A stretch of 64,000 nucleotides of DNA. Source: CBDFGE01 sp965247055. Its GTDB lineage: Bacteria; Chloroflexota; Dehalococcoidia; Lucifugimonadales; JAGWBF01. A model generated the notes under the pieces. It had not been told where the DNA came from. It made no database searches and saw only the letters and a list, made by a program, of their open reading frames with translations. The stretch spans positions 124,001-188,000 of the forward strand of contig CBDFGE010000002.1 of NCBI GenBank assembly GCA_965247055.1, in the 5' to 3' direction. Positions 40,310 through 49,613 of the stretch are shown here, in pieces. Made by a program: the position numbers and the translations under genes. The first letter of the stretch is position 1. The number at the start of each line of letters is the position of its first letter.

Positions 40310-41557
40310 ATGATGGAAGAAGCCGCCCAGCGCCAGTCGCCAGCCAAGAGGACCCGGGGGTTCATCCTGGGAAGCCTCTCCTTCGGACACGGGGTCTCCC
40401 ATCTGTACGACCAGGCGTTCCCCTTCTTCATGCCGGACATCACCCGCACCTTGGGCATGAGCACCCTTCAGGTGGCCAGCATCCTGGGGATACGCCAGGT
40501 GGGGTTTGGCGCCGTAAACCTGGCCGCTGGGCCTCTGGTGGACATGCTAAAGCGCTATTGGGGGCTCATCCTCACCGGTTGCATCCTCTTGTCCGCCGTA
40601 TCCTTCGCCCTGATCGGAGCCTCACCGAACTACTGGGTGCTGGCCATAGCCGTGATATTCGTGTCCATGCCCGGCGCCCTGTGGCACCTGCCGGCGACGG
40701 CGGCCCTCTCCCAGCGTTTCCCCGAGCGGAGGGCCTTTGCCATATCCATGCACGGCTTCGGATCGAGCATAGGGACGATCTTGGCCCCCATCGTGGCCGG
40801 AGCACTGCTGGGGGCCTTTTTCTGGCGGAACGTCCTCTTTATGTACGCAGCCCCGGCCCTGATCCTGTCCGCCATCGTATGGTGGGCGCTCAGGGACGTG
40901 GGGAAAGACGGCACCCAGGAAACCCCGAGGCGGATGGGCGCCCGTTTCCGGGAGTCCCTGGTGCTGCTCAAGAACCCGGTCGTGCTGGGGCTGATAGCGG
41001 CGGGGGGCCTGCGAGGTGTAGGGCTGAACGCCGTCGCCAACTGGACCCCCTTTTACCTGAAGGATGCAGAAGACGGCCTGGGCATGGGCCACTTCGAGGC
41101 AGGCTTCTACTACGCCCTACTCACCGGCATGGGGATAACCGCCGGGCCGGTCTTGGGCACCCTCGCGGATCGGGTGGGCCGGAAGGCCGTGCTGCTCCCC
41201 GGACTGGTCGTGGCTTCCGGACTGTCCCTGATAGTGGTCAGCGCCGGTGACGGTATCTTGCTGGCTCTGGTCCTGGCTGGCATGGGCCTGTTCAGCTTCT
41301 CCCTGCACCACATTATCCAGGCGGCGATACTGGATGCCGTGGGCAGGGGCACCGAGGCCACCACCACCGGCCTGCTCTTCGGCTTGAACGGTCTCATTGG
41401 CGGCGCCTCTCCCTTCCTGGCTTCCGTCATCATCGACCATCTGGGGGGATTCGGGTCGATATACTACTACGCCGGCATCATGACGGCGATCACCGCAGCC
41501 CTCGTGGTGTTCATCCCCATGCGTCCGGCGAGGCCGGCCGTGGAGCCCGGGGGATGA
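40310..41557 (+). CDS. MFS transporter
   Basis: A 415-residue major facilitator with about 12 hydrophobic segments. The first half includes FGHGVSHLYDQAFPFFMPDI and a weak A-like loop GPLVDMLKRYWG between TM2 and TM3. The second half contains the parallel loop GTLADRVGRKAVLLPG, followed by TM segments to the end. It resembles fosmidomycin-resistance/oxalate-formate type permeases, but no substrate can be named. It stands alone after the UGSC gene and is convergent with the LLM oxidoreductase. Confidence 0.87.
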   Translation: MMEEAAQRQSPAKRTRGFILGSLSFGHGVSHLYDQAFPFFMPDITRTLGMSTLQVASILGIRQVGFGAVNLAAGPLVDMLKRYWGLILTGCILLSAVSFALIGASPNYWVLAIAVIFVSMPGALWHLPATAALSQRFPERRAFAISMHGFGSSIGTILAPIVAGALLGAFFWRNVLFMYAAPALILSAIVWWALRDVGKDGTQETPRRMGARFRESLVLLKNPVVLGLIAAGGLRGVGLNAVANWTPFYLKDAEDGLGMGHFEAGFYYALLTGMGITAGPVLGTLADRVGRKAVLLPGLVVASGLSLIVVSAGDGILLALVLAGMGLFSFSLHHIIQAAILDAVGRGTEATTTGLLFGLNGLIGGASPFLASVIIDHLGGFGSIYYYAGIMTAITAALVVFIPMRPARPAVEPGG

Positions 41558-41598
41558 CGCCGTAGCAAAGTGGGTTTGCCAGGGCGCGGAGCCGTAAG

Positions 41599-42630
41599 CT
41601 AGGCGCGGAGGCGCGGGAATACCTCGTCCCGAAAAGCCTGGACCGTCGACTCCGGGAAGGAGTAGGACTCCGTCGTCTGGACGAACAGTCGTTCCACCCC
41701 ATGGCCCGCCAGCTTTTCCAGCTTCGGGACAAACCCCGCCGGAGGGCCGAAGAGCCCTATCACCTCGCATATCTCGGCCACGGTATCATCAGAGAGGAAC
41801 GAGGTAAGGCGCCGGGCCTGCTCCCAGTCCTCCGCGTGGCCGATGTCGGGGTACAGGCGCTGGAGCTCGGGGGATAGCTCGAACTCGGGTATGTCCAGGC
41901 CTGCCTCTCGGAGCCACCGGGCGCGATATGGCTCGATGACCCACGTGGCGCATATGGGGCGGGCCATGTCCAGGGCCCTTTCCAGGTCTTCCTCCACGTG
42001 GACGCGGCCCACGTAGACGACCTCCAGGGACCGCGCGTCCCGCCCCGCCTTCCGAGCCCCCGCTTCGAGGATGCGGCGCGCGCTGTCGATCATCGCTGGA
42101 TGCAGTCCGACAGCCAGGAGAGCGCCGTCCGCCACCTCGCCGGCCAGCTCAATGGTCCGTGGGCCGCTGGCGGCGATAAGTATGGGTATGTGGCGCCCCG
42201 AGGCATAGGGCAGATGGGCCTCGAATCCACCCAGCGATACCCTCTCGCCGGAGAGAACGCGTCGAAGGGTCAGGACCGCTTCCCGCATCCCGCTCAGGGT
42301 GGCCGGGGGTTGACCAATGGTCCTCACGGCACTGTAGCCGCTGCCGACGATTATACGAAGCCGGCCGGGCGCCAGCTCCTCCACCGTCTGCGCCAGTGAC
42401 GCCAGCACGGAGACGTGGCGCGTGACCGGGTTGGTAACCGCGGTGTATAGCGTGAGCTTCGAGGTACGTTGGGCCGCCAGGGCCAGATTGACGTACGCGT
42501 CCCGCATGATGAGCTGGGTATCGGGGATGCCCGCGCCCGCAAACCCCGCCTCCTCAACGCGCCCTATAAAGGATGCCGTCTGGTCCGCTGGTGCACACCC
42601 GGCAACCCTGAGTATTATTTCCAAGGACAC
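41599..42630 (-). CDS. LLM-class (F420/FMN-type) oxidoreductase
   Basis: A 343-residue luciferase-like TIM-barrel monooxygenase or reductase. Hallmarks: VEEAGFAGAGIPDTQLIMRD, LTLYTAVTNPVTRHVSVLAS, GRLRIIVGSGYSA, PILIAASGPRTIELAGEVAD, and the C-terminal FVPKLEKLAGHGVERLFVQT. The pattern is closest to F420-dependent methylene-tetrahydromethanopterin reductase-like proteins, which are abundant in SAR202-type genomes. Cofactor (F420 or FMN) and substrate are not determinable. It is followed on the same strand by the phosphatase region in reverse order (phosphatase lies upstream). Confidence 0.88.
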   Translation of the reverse strand: MSLEIILRVAGCAPADQTASFIGRVEEAGFAGAGIPDTQLIMRDAYVNLALAAQRTSKLTLYTAVTNPVTRHVSVLASLAQTVEELAPGRLRIIVGSGYSAVRTIGQPPATLSGMREAVLTLRRVLSGERVSLGGFEAHLPYASGRHIPILIAASGPRTIELAGEVADGALLAVGLHPAMIDSARRILEAGARKAGRDARSLEVVYVGRVHVEEDLERALDMARPICATWVIEPYRARWLREAGLDIPEFELSPELQRLYPDIGHAEDWEQARRLTSFLSDDTVAEICEVIGLFGPPAGFVPKLEKLAGHGVERLFVQTTESYSFPESTVQAFRDEVFPRLRA

Positions 42631-42650
42631 GCTCCCGCGCCAACCGGACC

Positions 42651-43091
42651 CTAGCCCGGCGTCTCCCTCAGCCTACCCTCGTACCTGTACACGAACTCCT
42701 GCTGGACGGGACTCTCCACCGAGCCCGGCCGCAACCGGCGAACCCGTTCAATGGCCTCCTCCGCACCATAGCCCGCGCTAACCAGGTGGCACGCCAGCAC
42801 GGTGCCGGTCCGGCCGAGGCCGGCCCTGCAGGAGACCGCGACGGGCACACCCTCCCCAATCTGCTTACTGATGAAGGCTATCATGCGGTCCATCTGGCTG
42901 AAGCTTGGCGGCTGGAGCTCGGGAACGAACTCGGCCATATCGGCCAGCCCTGCACCCTCTCCCGACATGGTATCCTCCTCCAGCCTTACGATGGCCCCGA
43001 TGCCCTGCCGCTTCAGGTACAGGAGCTCCTCCGGCACAACCGGACCCATGCAGCCGGCGAGCTTATCAGGTACCAGCCAGCTGAAGTTCAT
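42651..43091 (-). CDS. Dual-specificity/tyrosine phosphatase-like protein
   Basis: 146 residues with the Cys-based phosphatase P-loop VSCRAGLGRTGTVLACHLV (C-x5-R) at about residue 86 and a preceding general-acid region. The His normally before the catalytic Cys (HCxxGxxR) is Ser here, which could lower activity or alter Cys pKa. Its N-terminus, MNFSWLVPDKLAGCMGP, and LLYLKRQGIGAIVRLEED are typical of archaeal-like DSPs. The ATG overlaps the end of the DUF167 gene (ATGA), so the two are coupled. Confidence 0.85.
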   Translation of the reverse strand: MNFSWLVPDKLAGCMGPVVPEELLYLKRQGIGAIVRLEEDTMSGEGAGLADMAEFVPELQPPSFSQMDRMIAFISKQIGEGVPVAVSCRAGLGRTGTVLACHLVSAGYGAEEAIERVRRLRPGSVESPVQQEFVYRYEGRLRETPG

Positions 43092-43372
43092 TGGGACCCC
43101 TGGACCCCTAAGCGGCGGCGAAGGTCGTCCGGAGAGATACCATCCACAGCCACCAGCTTGGTCCGCGAGGTATGTCCCCTCACAACCCGTACCTCGCTCC
43201 TGCGCGTACCCATCACTTCGGCAAGGAGCTTCACCAGCGCCTCGTTGGCCTTGCCTCGCTCCGGTGGGGCCGCGACTCTGACCTGGAGAACGTCCCCACG
43301 GAAACCCATGACCTGGTCCCTCGGGGCCCTGGGCAGAACCCTCACCTCGATGGTCGCCCCATCTCTGGTCAA
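43088..43372 (-). CDS. DUF167 (YggU) family protein
   Basis: 94 residues: ATIEVRVLPRAPRDQVMGF, LQVRVAAPPERGKANEALVKLLAEV, and VRVVRGHTSRTKLVAVDG, the three conserved stretches of DUF167. The function is unknown. The chosen TTG at 43372 gives a normal length and follows AAGGGGGCGG; the frame upstream to 43441 seems non-coding. It is coupled to the phosphatase gene by a 4-base overlap and sits 90 bp after the Fur-family gene. Confidence 0.85.
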   Translation of the reverse strand: MTRDGATIEVRVLPRAPRDQVMGFRGDVLQVRVAAPPERGKANEALVKLLAEVMGTRRSEVRVVRGHTSRTKLVAVDGISPDDLRRRLGVQGSQ

Positions 43373-43462
43373 ACCGCCCCCTTCATGGTCGGCACCGTGG
43401 GCTTTGGGGCCGGGTGTGCCCACTACCCGCGCCACAGACAAGCCCCCATCTGTTGGGGCGGG

Positions 43463-43918
43463 TCACGTACCCAGGGTCTTTTCCTCTGCCGGCGACTGGC
43501 ACGACGAGCATATTCCGGTCACCGTGAAGTTGTCCAGGTCGGGCTCGAAACCGAACTCGTTGGAGAGCCTGGACCGGAACTCGTCCAGATAGCTGGGGCT
43601 GAGGTTGAAGGCCCTTCCACATGCCTGGCACACCATGTGATTGTGCCGAGCATCGGGGTCCGTCAGCTCGTAGTGGAGCCGGTCCCCCATTCCCACCTCG
43701 GTGACCAGGCGCAGCTTCTTGAACAGGTGCAGGGTTCGGTAGACGGTGGCTATGTCCATATAGGGATAGGCCTCTCTGGCCCTGCGGAACACCTCGTCCA
43801 CGTTCATGTGCCCCTGCCCCTCGGCGATGGCGGACAGGATTATCAGCCGCTGGGGAGTCAGGCGCAGCCCCTGGGCCTTCACTGTCTCGAGGATCTCTCT
43901 GTACCTTGTCATAGCCAC
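43463..43918 (-). CDS. Fur-family transcriptional regulator
   Basis: 151 residues of the Fur/Zur/PerR family, a metal- or peroxide-responsive repressor. The winged helix includes LRLTPQRLIILSAIAE, VDEVFRRAREAYPYMDIATVYRTLHLFKKL and DRLHYELTDPDARHNHMVC. Two CxxC pairs form the structural zinc site: VCQACGRAF and GICSSCQSP. The His-rich HNHMVC metal segment is present. Whether iron, zinc or peroxide is sensed is not clear. A 14-bp inverted repeat lies just upstream. Confidence 0.9.
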   Translation of the reverse strand: MAMTRYREILETVKAQGLRLTPQRLIILSAIAEGQGHMNVDEVFRRAREAYPYMDIATVYRTLHLFKKLRLVTEVGMGDRLHYELTDPDARHNHMVCQACGRAFNLSPSYLDEFRSRLSNEFGFEPDLDNFTVTGICSSCQSPAEEKTLGT

Positions 43919-43940
43919 CCATTCCTCGCAAATGCAACTG

Positions 43941-43954
43941 CAAGTGGTTACTTG
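43941..43954. promoter_or_regulatory. Inverted repeat upstream of the Fur-family gene
   Basis: CAAGTggttACTTG, 22 bp before the start codon. Possibly its autoregulatory operator; it does not match the classical Fur box. Confidence 0.35.
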
Positions 43955-44152
43955 TCGACTACATTATGCCGGTTTACGCTGGGTGTCAAGAAGAGGCCGT
44001 GGGCGGTACCGTCAGAGTCGGAGCTTCGGCTACCTGCGGGGACGACCGGCTGGCGGCGTGGGGGGCGCCTGTAGTATGATTTGGGCTGCGTCCCCCTGGA
44101 CCAGCGAGTCCGTCCGAGCACACGGCCCAATGCGTCGAGGAGGCTGGAGACG

Positions 44153-44932
44153 ATGGAATACGATACCATCAGGCTGTCCACAGAAGGTCCCGTGGCAACC
44201 CTTACCCTCAACCGGCCCGACGCTCTGAACGCGGTCAGCCCCTGGATGGTGGAGGAGTTGACCCACGCGGTGAGCGAGGTGGAGGCGCGAGGTGAGGTCA
44301 AGGCGCTGGTGATCCGAGGGGAGGGGAGAGCCTTCTGCGCGGGTGCGGACCTGAACGCTCTTCAGGATGCTTTCGACGACTACCCCAGGCTGGCCGGCTT
44401 CATTGAGAAGGTCAATGCCTTCCTATTCCGGCTGGAGGACCTCCCCCTGCCGACAATCGCCGTCGTACAGGGCTACGCCCTCGCGGGGGGTCTGGAGCTG
44501 ATGCTGGCCTGTGACATGGTCATTGCCTCCGAGGAGGCCCGCATAGGAGACCAGCACGCCAACTACGGTCTGGCCCCCGGTGGGGGCTCCACCCAACGCC
44601 TGCCGAGAAAGGTAGGCGTCCAACGCGCCATGGAGATTCTGCTGACGGGGCGCTGGCTCTCTGGGAAGGAGGCGGAAGGTTGCGGGTTGGTGCTGCGGGC
44701 GGTACCGGCGGCTCAACTGGAGGAGGAGCTGGAGAAGCTTCTTTCCGGCCTGAGAGACAAGAGCAGGGCAGGGTTGGCCTGCATCAAAAGGGCCACCATA
44801 AAGGGCCAGAACATGACCCTCAGGGATGGGATCGCCTACGAGGTCCAATCTTTTCTACACCTGGTGGCCACCTCACCCCAGCCCAGGCAAGGCATCGAGG
44901 CATTCAAGGAGCGGAAGCAGCCCAAGTTCTAA
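44153..44932 (+). CDS. Enoyl-CoA hydratase/isomerase family protein
   Basis: 259 residues of the crotonase family. The oxyanion-hole segments are VIRGEGRAFCAGADLNAL and GYALAGGLELMLACDMVIAS. A catalytic Glu is visible in the latter, and the second catalytic position lies in NYGLAPGGGSTQRLPRKVG, where G occupies one of the usual Glu sites, as in several isomerase-like members. The ATG at 44153 follows GAGGAGG. It stands alone. The precise reaction (hydration, isomerisation or dehydration) cannot be assigned. Confidence 0.9.
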   Translation: MEYDTIRLSTEGPVATLTLNRPDALNAVSPWMVEELTHAVSEVEARGEVKALVIRGEGRAFCAGADLNALQDAFDDYPRLAGFIEKVNAFLFRLEDLPLPTIAVVQGYALAGGLELMLACDMVIASEEARIGDQHANYGLAPGGGSTQRLPRKVGVQRAMEILLTGRWLSGKEAEGCGLVLRAVPAAQLEEELEKLLSGLRDKSRAGLACIKRATIKGQNMTLRDGIAYEVQSFLHLVATSPQPRQGIEAFKERKQPKF

Positions 44933-45036
44933 GAGTCCCATTTGCCGTAGAAACTGCGCACGGTCGTTCATGGCAGCCATTTCGCTGAAGGACTCTTTGC
45001 CAACCTACAGTGCAAGCGAGACTCCTCCGCTTGGCA

Positions 45037-46055
45037 CTAGGGGAATACGTCTGCGCACCAGGATGGCTCGCCATCGACCCCGGGATTGTTGGTAATTCGG
45101 GTCTGGTTGGTGCCATCGGTGTCCATGATATAGATCTCCAAGTCGCCGTCTCGGTTGGATGCAAAGACGATCTTGGTCCCATCAGGCGACCAAGACGGAT
45201 TCAGTTCCGTGGCGGGGTTGTTTGACAGGTTTGTCCGGTTGGACCCGTCTGCGTCAATAACAACGATCTCCTTGTCGCGGCTGCCCCATGGGCCAGACTT
45301 GAATGCAATTTTGCTGCCATCAGGAGACCAAGTGGAGTTTTCATCGAAGTTACTGTCATGGGTGAGGCGGGTCCGGTTGGAGCCATCGGCGTCCATCACA
45401 AGATCTCGGAATCCGGGAACGTACCGGACGTGAACGTGATTCTGCGGCCGTCGGGTGACCAATCAGGGCTTTCGTCAGTCACGGGGGTATTGGTGAGGCC
45501 CGTCTGGTTAGAGCCGTCGGCGTTCATCACGTAGATCTCCATGTTGCGAAAACGACTTCCAGAGGCGGGCGACGAGTCTCTGTCTGAAAAAAAGGTGATC
45601 CTGCGGCCGTCAGGGGACCAGGCAGGTCGGGCATCAAAGGCGGTGTTATTGGTAAGACGGGTCTGGTGAGAGCCGTCGGCGTCCATGATATAGATCTCGA
45701 ACTCGTCGTCTCGGAAGGACATGAAGGCGATTTTGGTCCCGTCGGGCGAACAGACGGGTGCCGCATCAACAGCGGGGTTGTTGGTAAGCCGTGTCAGATT
45801 TGAGCCGTCCGGGTCCATCACGTAGATCTCAACTTTAGCGTGGTCTCTAGTTGAACTGAAAACGATTCGACCGAGTTGGGGAGTGACCTCGGGGATCGTC
45901 GTTGGGGTCGGTATGCGCGTTGGTGTGGGCGTGGGGGTGGGACTCGCCGTTTCTGATGACGTGGCCGTAGGCGTAGGCTCAGCGTTCCCGCCGCCACACG
46001 CTGCAATCACGGCACCCGTCACAATGACAGCGAAACCCAGGATTATCTGTCGCAT
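45037..46055 (-). pseudogene. PD40 (TolB-like) beta-propeller lipoprotein with frameshift
   Basis: Starts with a lipoprotein signal (GFAVIVTGAVIAACGGG, lipobox at about residue 20) and a Pro/Thr linker. Six or so repeats of the type VMDPDGSNLTRLTNNP ... SPDGTKIAF follow, a WD40-like propeller as in TolB. The frame stops at 45396 after FPDSEIL, and an overlapping frame resumes the same repeat at LVMDADGSNRTRLT, so one base is missing near 45400. It is either a real frameshift or a sequencing error. Likely an extracytoplasmic protein of unknown role. Confidence 0.8.
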
Positions 46056-46159
46056 CGCCTTCCCCAGGAGTATGAACTAGGCCCATCCCCCGGCCTTCCC
46101 GCGTTGCTACGGCGCCGGGTCGGTCGTGGGTGCCACGGGCGGCAGACCGTGCCGCCAGA

Positions 46160-47416
46160 TCAGCCCTGGCCCAGCTCCCCCAGGAACTGGGCTATCGGTA
46201 CCGACTCCTGGCCCCCCCGCTCCATGTCCCGCAGGCTTACCTGCCCCTTTTCGATCTCTTCCTCGCCCACGATCACCACATAAGGTATCCCCAGGGCGTT
46301 GGCCTGCCTCATCTGCCCACGCAAGCTCCGGGAGCCGCTGCTCAGGATGGCCCCGGCACCGCCCCGCCTTATCCGGGACACGATCTGAACCGCCGCATCC
46401 CTGGCCCCGTCACCCACGCTGGCCACGAGATACCTGGGTCCCGGCTCGTCGGGGACGTCCACTTCCTGGCGTCTCAGATTGAGCACCATCCGCTCCATGC
46501 CGGTAGCAAAGCCGATCCCGGGGGTGGGCCTTCCGTCTAGCTGCTCGATGAGTGCATCGTACCGGCCGCCCCCACAGATGGTGCTCTGGGCCCCCTCCTG
46601 TTCCGGCTGTATCTCGAAGACCGTCCTCGTGTAGTAGTCCAGCCCCCTCACCAGGCGGTGGTCTACCGTGTAGGCTATACCAGCCAGGTCCAGATATCCC
46701 CGCAAACGGGCCCAGTGGTCACGGCAGTCGGAACACAGATGGTCCACCGACCGGGGAGCGTCCCTCGTCAGCCCCTGGCAGGAAGGCTGCTTGCAGTCCA
46801 GCAGACGCAAGGGATTCCGCTCTAGGCGGCCACGGCAGTCGGTACAGATCTCGGCCATGCGACCCGAGTAGTACCTCTTCAGCTCCTCTATATAGCCGGG
46901 GCGACACTGCGAATCGCCGATGCTGTTGACCAGCAGGGAGAGCCCCTTTAGTCCCAGGGAGGCCATTAGCTCGGAGGCCATCTCGATGACCTCGGCATCC
47001 ACCGACGGGTCCGCGTCGCCCAGGGCCTCCACGCCGAACTGGTGGTGTTCCCTGTAGCGTCCGGACTGGGGGCGCTCGTAGCGGAACACGGGACAGAAAT
47101 AGTAGAGCCGCACCGGCTGGGGGAGGTTGTGCATGCCGTGTTCCAGGTAAGCCCGGCACACAGGGGCCGTCCCTTCGGGCCGTAGGGTGACCGAGTCGCC
47201 ACCGCGGTCGAGGAAGGTGTACATCTCCTTCTCCACGATGTCGGTGCCCTCTCCCACTGAGCGTTGGAAGAGCCGCGTGTCCTCGAATACAGGGGTATCC
47301 AGGCGGGCGTAGCCGTACCTCCGGCAGAGGCCCACGGCCCTCTCCTCTATGTACCGCCAGTACCTCTGATCCTGGGGAAGCAGGTCGCTGGTGCCCCTGG
47401 GTGCTCTGTACTCCAT
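46160..47416 (-). CDS. hisS: Histidyl-tRNA synthetase
   Basis: Class II aaRS of 418 residues. Motif 1 region YRAPRGTSDLLP; motif 2 FRYERPQSGRYREHHQFGVE; His-specific LVRGLDYYTRTVFEI and GGGRYDAL; motif 3 GIGFATGMERMVL; C-terminal anticodon-binding domain from about residue 325. The inserted domain contains a CRGR ... CKQPSC ... CSDC cysteine set, a plausible zinc site found in many bacterial HisRS. The ATG at 47416 gives the canonical start; the longer frame has no support. Divergent from rsmD. Confidence 0.96.
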   Translation of the reverse strand: MEYRAPRGTSDLLPQDQRYWRYIEERAVGLCRRYGYARLDTPVFEDTRLFQRSVGEGTDIVEKEMYTFLDRGGDSVTLRPEGTAPVCRAYLEHGMHNLPQPVRLYYFCPVFRYERPQSGRYREHHQFGVEALGDADPSVDAEVIEMASELMASLGLKGLSLLVNSIGDSQCRPGYIEELKRYYSGRMAEICTDCRGRLERNPLRLLDCKQPSCQGLTRDAPRSVDHLCSDCRDHWARLRGYLDLAGIAYTVDHRLVRGLDYYTRTVFEIQPEQEGAQSTICGGGRYDALIEQLDGRPTPGIGFATGMERMVLNLRRQEVDVPDEPGPRYLVASVGDGARDAAVQIVSRIRRGGAGAILSSGSRSLRGQMRQANALGIPYVVIVGEEEIEKGQVSLRDMERGGQESVPIAQFLGELGQG

Positions 47417-47610
47417 AAGACGTCTCTGGCCGTAGGATACAGCAGGAGGGGTAGGCTGTAAAGCACGTGTACTCGTCCAGTAGATGCCGTACACTTTCCT
47501 CCTCTCGGTGATCATTCGCCCTCTCCGCCTGGGGATCTTACCCCGATACCCCAAGCACCCGGGCCTTTGCTAAAGTCAAGAAACTGGTCCAATGTTGTCG
47601 TGGTTTTATC

Positions 47611-47640
47611 TTTACCAAATACCGACTACCCAATTATAAT
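47611..47640 (+). promoter_or_regulatory. Promoter for rsmD-coaD
   Basis: TTTACC, an 18-base spacer and TATAAT. Transcription would begin only ~8 nt before the rsmD ATG, so the mRNA is nearly leaderless. Confidence 0.6.
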
Positions 47641-47654
47641 GCGCCCTCAGGGTC

Positions 47655-48206
47655 ATGCGTGTGGTAGGTGGTACTGCCAAGGGCAGGAGGTTGCGGGGAG
47701 CGGCAGTCCCGGGGGTGCGTCCCACCTCCGAGCTGGTGAGGTCGGCCATCTTCAACGTTCTTGGGCCTCTGGACGCGGGACCGTTGAGGGTACTGGACCT
47801 CTACGCCGGGTCCGGCTCCCTGGGTATCGAGGCCTTGAGCCGCGGGGCTGTCTGGGCCGACTTCGTGGAGCATCATCCAAGGCAGTGCGCCGCGATCAAG
47901 GAAAACCTGGCTGCCACGGGCTTTACCCAGTCCGCCAGGGTGCACTGTATGGAGGTAATCCCAGCTCTAACGGCCCTCAAGGGAGGCTACGACTTGGTGC
48001 TTATGGACCCGCCATACAAGCTGACTTCCCTGGAGGAGGTGGTGGAGGGCTTGGCCGCGTCGGACCTCTTGGAGGCAGGCACCACCGTGGTGGTGGGGCA
48101 TTCCAAAAGGCTGTCTTTAGGGGGCACCTATCCAGACCTTAGCCAGGTTGGCCGCTATCGTTATGGCGATACCATCGTGGAGTTCTTCCAAAAAGGAGAG
48201 GGTTGA
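47655..48206 (+). CDS. rsmD: 16S rRNA (guanine966-N2)-methyltransferase
   Basis: 183 residues. MRVVGGTAKGRRLRG at the start and RPTSELVRSAIFNVL are the RNA-binding hallmarks. The SAM motif is VLDLYAGSGSLGIEALSRGA, and the catalytic tetrapeptide is in VLMDPPYKL (DPPY). It modifies G966 of 16S rRNA. Its TGA overlaps the coaD ATG by one base, the common rsmD-coaD arrangement. Confidence 0.95.
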   Translation: MRVVGGTAKGRRLRGAAVPGVRPTSELVRSAIFNVLGPLDAGPLRVLDLYAGSGSLGIEALSRGAVWADFVEHHPRQCAAIKENLAATGFTQSARVHCMEVIPALTALKGGYDLVLMDPPYKLTSLEEVVEGLAASDLLEAGTTVVVGHSKRLSLGGTYPDLSQVGRYRYGDTIVEFFQKGEG

Positions 48207-48685
48207 TGGTTACGGCCATGTACCCGGGGTCCTTCGACCCCGTGACCTTGGGCCATGTGGACATCGCCCTGCGGGCGGCGGGCATCTTCGATAGGTTAAT
48301 CGTGGCCGTGTATGACCAGCCATCTAAGGACCTCATGTTCAGCACCCAGGAAAGGGTAGAGCTTTTTCGCAAGTCAGTGGAGCACCTGCCCAATGTCGAG
48401 GTTGGGGAGTTCACGGGCCTCGTGGTGGAGTGTGCCCGGCGGGTCGGGGCCAAGGCCATCGTCAGGGGCCTGAGAAGCGGGTCTGACTTCGAGTACGAGT
48501 TCGAGATGGCCTATATGAACAAGAAGCTGGCCCCGAATGTGGAGGTCGTGTGTCTTATGGCCAGCCTGCCCTATCAGTACGTGAGTTCCAGTCTGCTCAA
48601 GGAAGTGGTAGGGCTTGGGGGTGATGTGTCGGGGCTGGTACCACCCGATGTGGAGCGGGCAGTCAGAGCCAAGCTGGAGGCATAG
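48206..48685 (+). CDS. coaD: Phosphopantetheine adenylyltransferase
   Basis: 159 residues. Adenylylates 4'-phosphopantetheine in CoA synthesis. Motifs: MYPGSFDPVTLGHVDIALRA with the nucleotidyltransferase HxGH-type TLGH, RERVELFR-like STQERVELFRKSV, AIVRGLRSGSDFEYEFEMA, and YQYVSSSLLKEV. The ATG at 48206 is one base into the rsmD stop; AAGGAGAGGG lies upstream. Followed by a coiled-coil gene. Confidence 0.96.
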   Translation: MVTAMYPGSFDPVTLGHVDIALRAAGIFDRLIVAVYDQPSKDLMFSTQERVELFRKSVEHLPNVEVGEFTGLVVECARRVGAKAIVRGLRSGSDFEYEFEMAYMNKKLAPNVEVVCLMASLPYQYVSSSLLKEVVGLGGDVSGLVPPDVERAVRAKLEA

Positions 48686-48721
48686 CGAGAAACGCAGCAC
48701 AAAATGCGAAGGGGGGATATT

Positions 48722-49207
48722 ATGGACATCATGAATGTCATAGACAGGTTGGATGCCCTGGTGGGTACGAGTACCAAGGTGCCTGCAACACGCAGCCGGC
48801 TGGTGGATTCGGAGAAGCTCATGGAGCTGTTACAGCAGTTGCGCCTGGCGATCCCCCAGGGTGTACGGGCGTCGCAGGAGGTTATCGCAAGGAAGGACAT
48901 CATCCTGAACCAGGCCCAGATCGACGCGAGGCGGACAAGGGCCGAGGCTGAAGAAGAGTTCGCCACCAGACTGAACGAGAACGAGATGGTGCTGGCGGCC
49001 CGCCGCGCGGCCGAGCAGCTGACGGAGGACGCCGAACGAAAGGCGGACCGTCTGATAGAGCAGTCCGCGGCCGAATCCAGGAGAAGCCGCTCCGATGCCG
49101 ATGCCTACGTGGTCCAGGTCCTCCGTACCCTGGAAAATGAAATGACCTCCGTCCTTGGCAGCGTGCGAAAGGGGCTGGAAACCCTCGGCGCCAATGCCCG
49201 GGTGTAG
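48722..49207 (+). CDS. Coiled-coil protein downstream of coaD
   Basis: 161 residues, almost wholly helical and charged. The middle (RTRAEAEEEFATRL, RRAAEQLTEDAERKADRLIEQSAAESRRSR) is a long coiled coil with no membrane segment. The N-terminus, MDIMNVIDRLDALV, resembles a DivIVA- or ATP synthase b-like head only weakly. I cannot name it. The position 36 bp after coaD suggests co-transcription. The ATG at 48722 is preceded by AAGGGGGG. Confidence 0.65.
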   Translation: MDIMNVIDRLDALVGTSTKVPATRSRLVDSEKLMELLQQLRLAIPQGVRASQEVIARKDIILNQAQIDARRTRAEAEEEFATRLNENEMVLAARRAAEQLTEDAERKADRLIEQSAAESRRSRSDADAYVVQVLRTLENEMTSVLGSVRKGLETLGANARV

Positions 49208-49544
49208 GCACGCCCCGGTTCTCGCCCAAGGTCACGTCGGGCGATATTGGAGTCATCGCTGACTCTCCCGCCGGGAGTTCGCTGCTGCCGTGAGTCATTC
49301 CTCCCGTCGTAGCCCCGCGCGCTAACCAGGGCCGGCAGGCCCCCCTTGAGGGGGTTGCCCCGGATGTATGCCGTCCCAAAATCGGCCCAGTGGCTTGACG
49401 CCGTCCACCTTCGGGATGAGATGTCCAGCACTGGGCCTGCCTTCTTCACCCCTTCCAAGTGCCCTGCCCGGCGCGAACTCCGCTGCCACGAGGCCCATCC
49501 AGGGCGCGTTGCGCCCACCGGAGTGTCTACGAGTCGGGCTGTTG

Positions 49545-49550
49545 TATAAT
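49545..49550 (+). promoter_or_regulatory. -10 box upstream of polA
   Basis: A perfect TATAAT in TTGTATAATGCGG, with no convincing -35. It lies 64 bp before the ATG at 49614 and argues against the longer open frame from 49368. Confidence 0.45.
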
Positions 49551-49613
49551 GCGGAGAGGAGCCGGAATCCCGGACCGGCTCCAATTAAGGCCCAATGGAA
49601 GGTGGGGTGGGAC

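Noticed and set aside
49368..49613. N-terminal extension of polA by 82 codons
   Set aside because: It would start upstream of the TATAAT at 49545 and adds no conserved sequence; the ATG at 49614 gives a standard DNA polymerase I.
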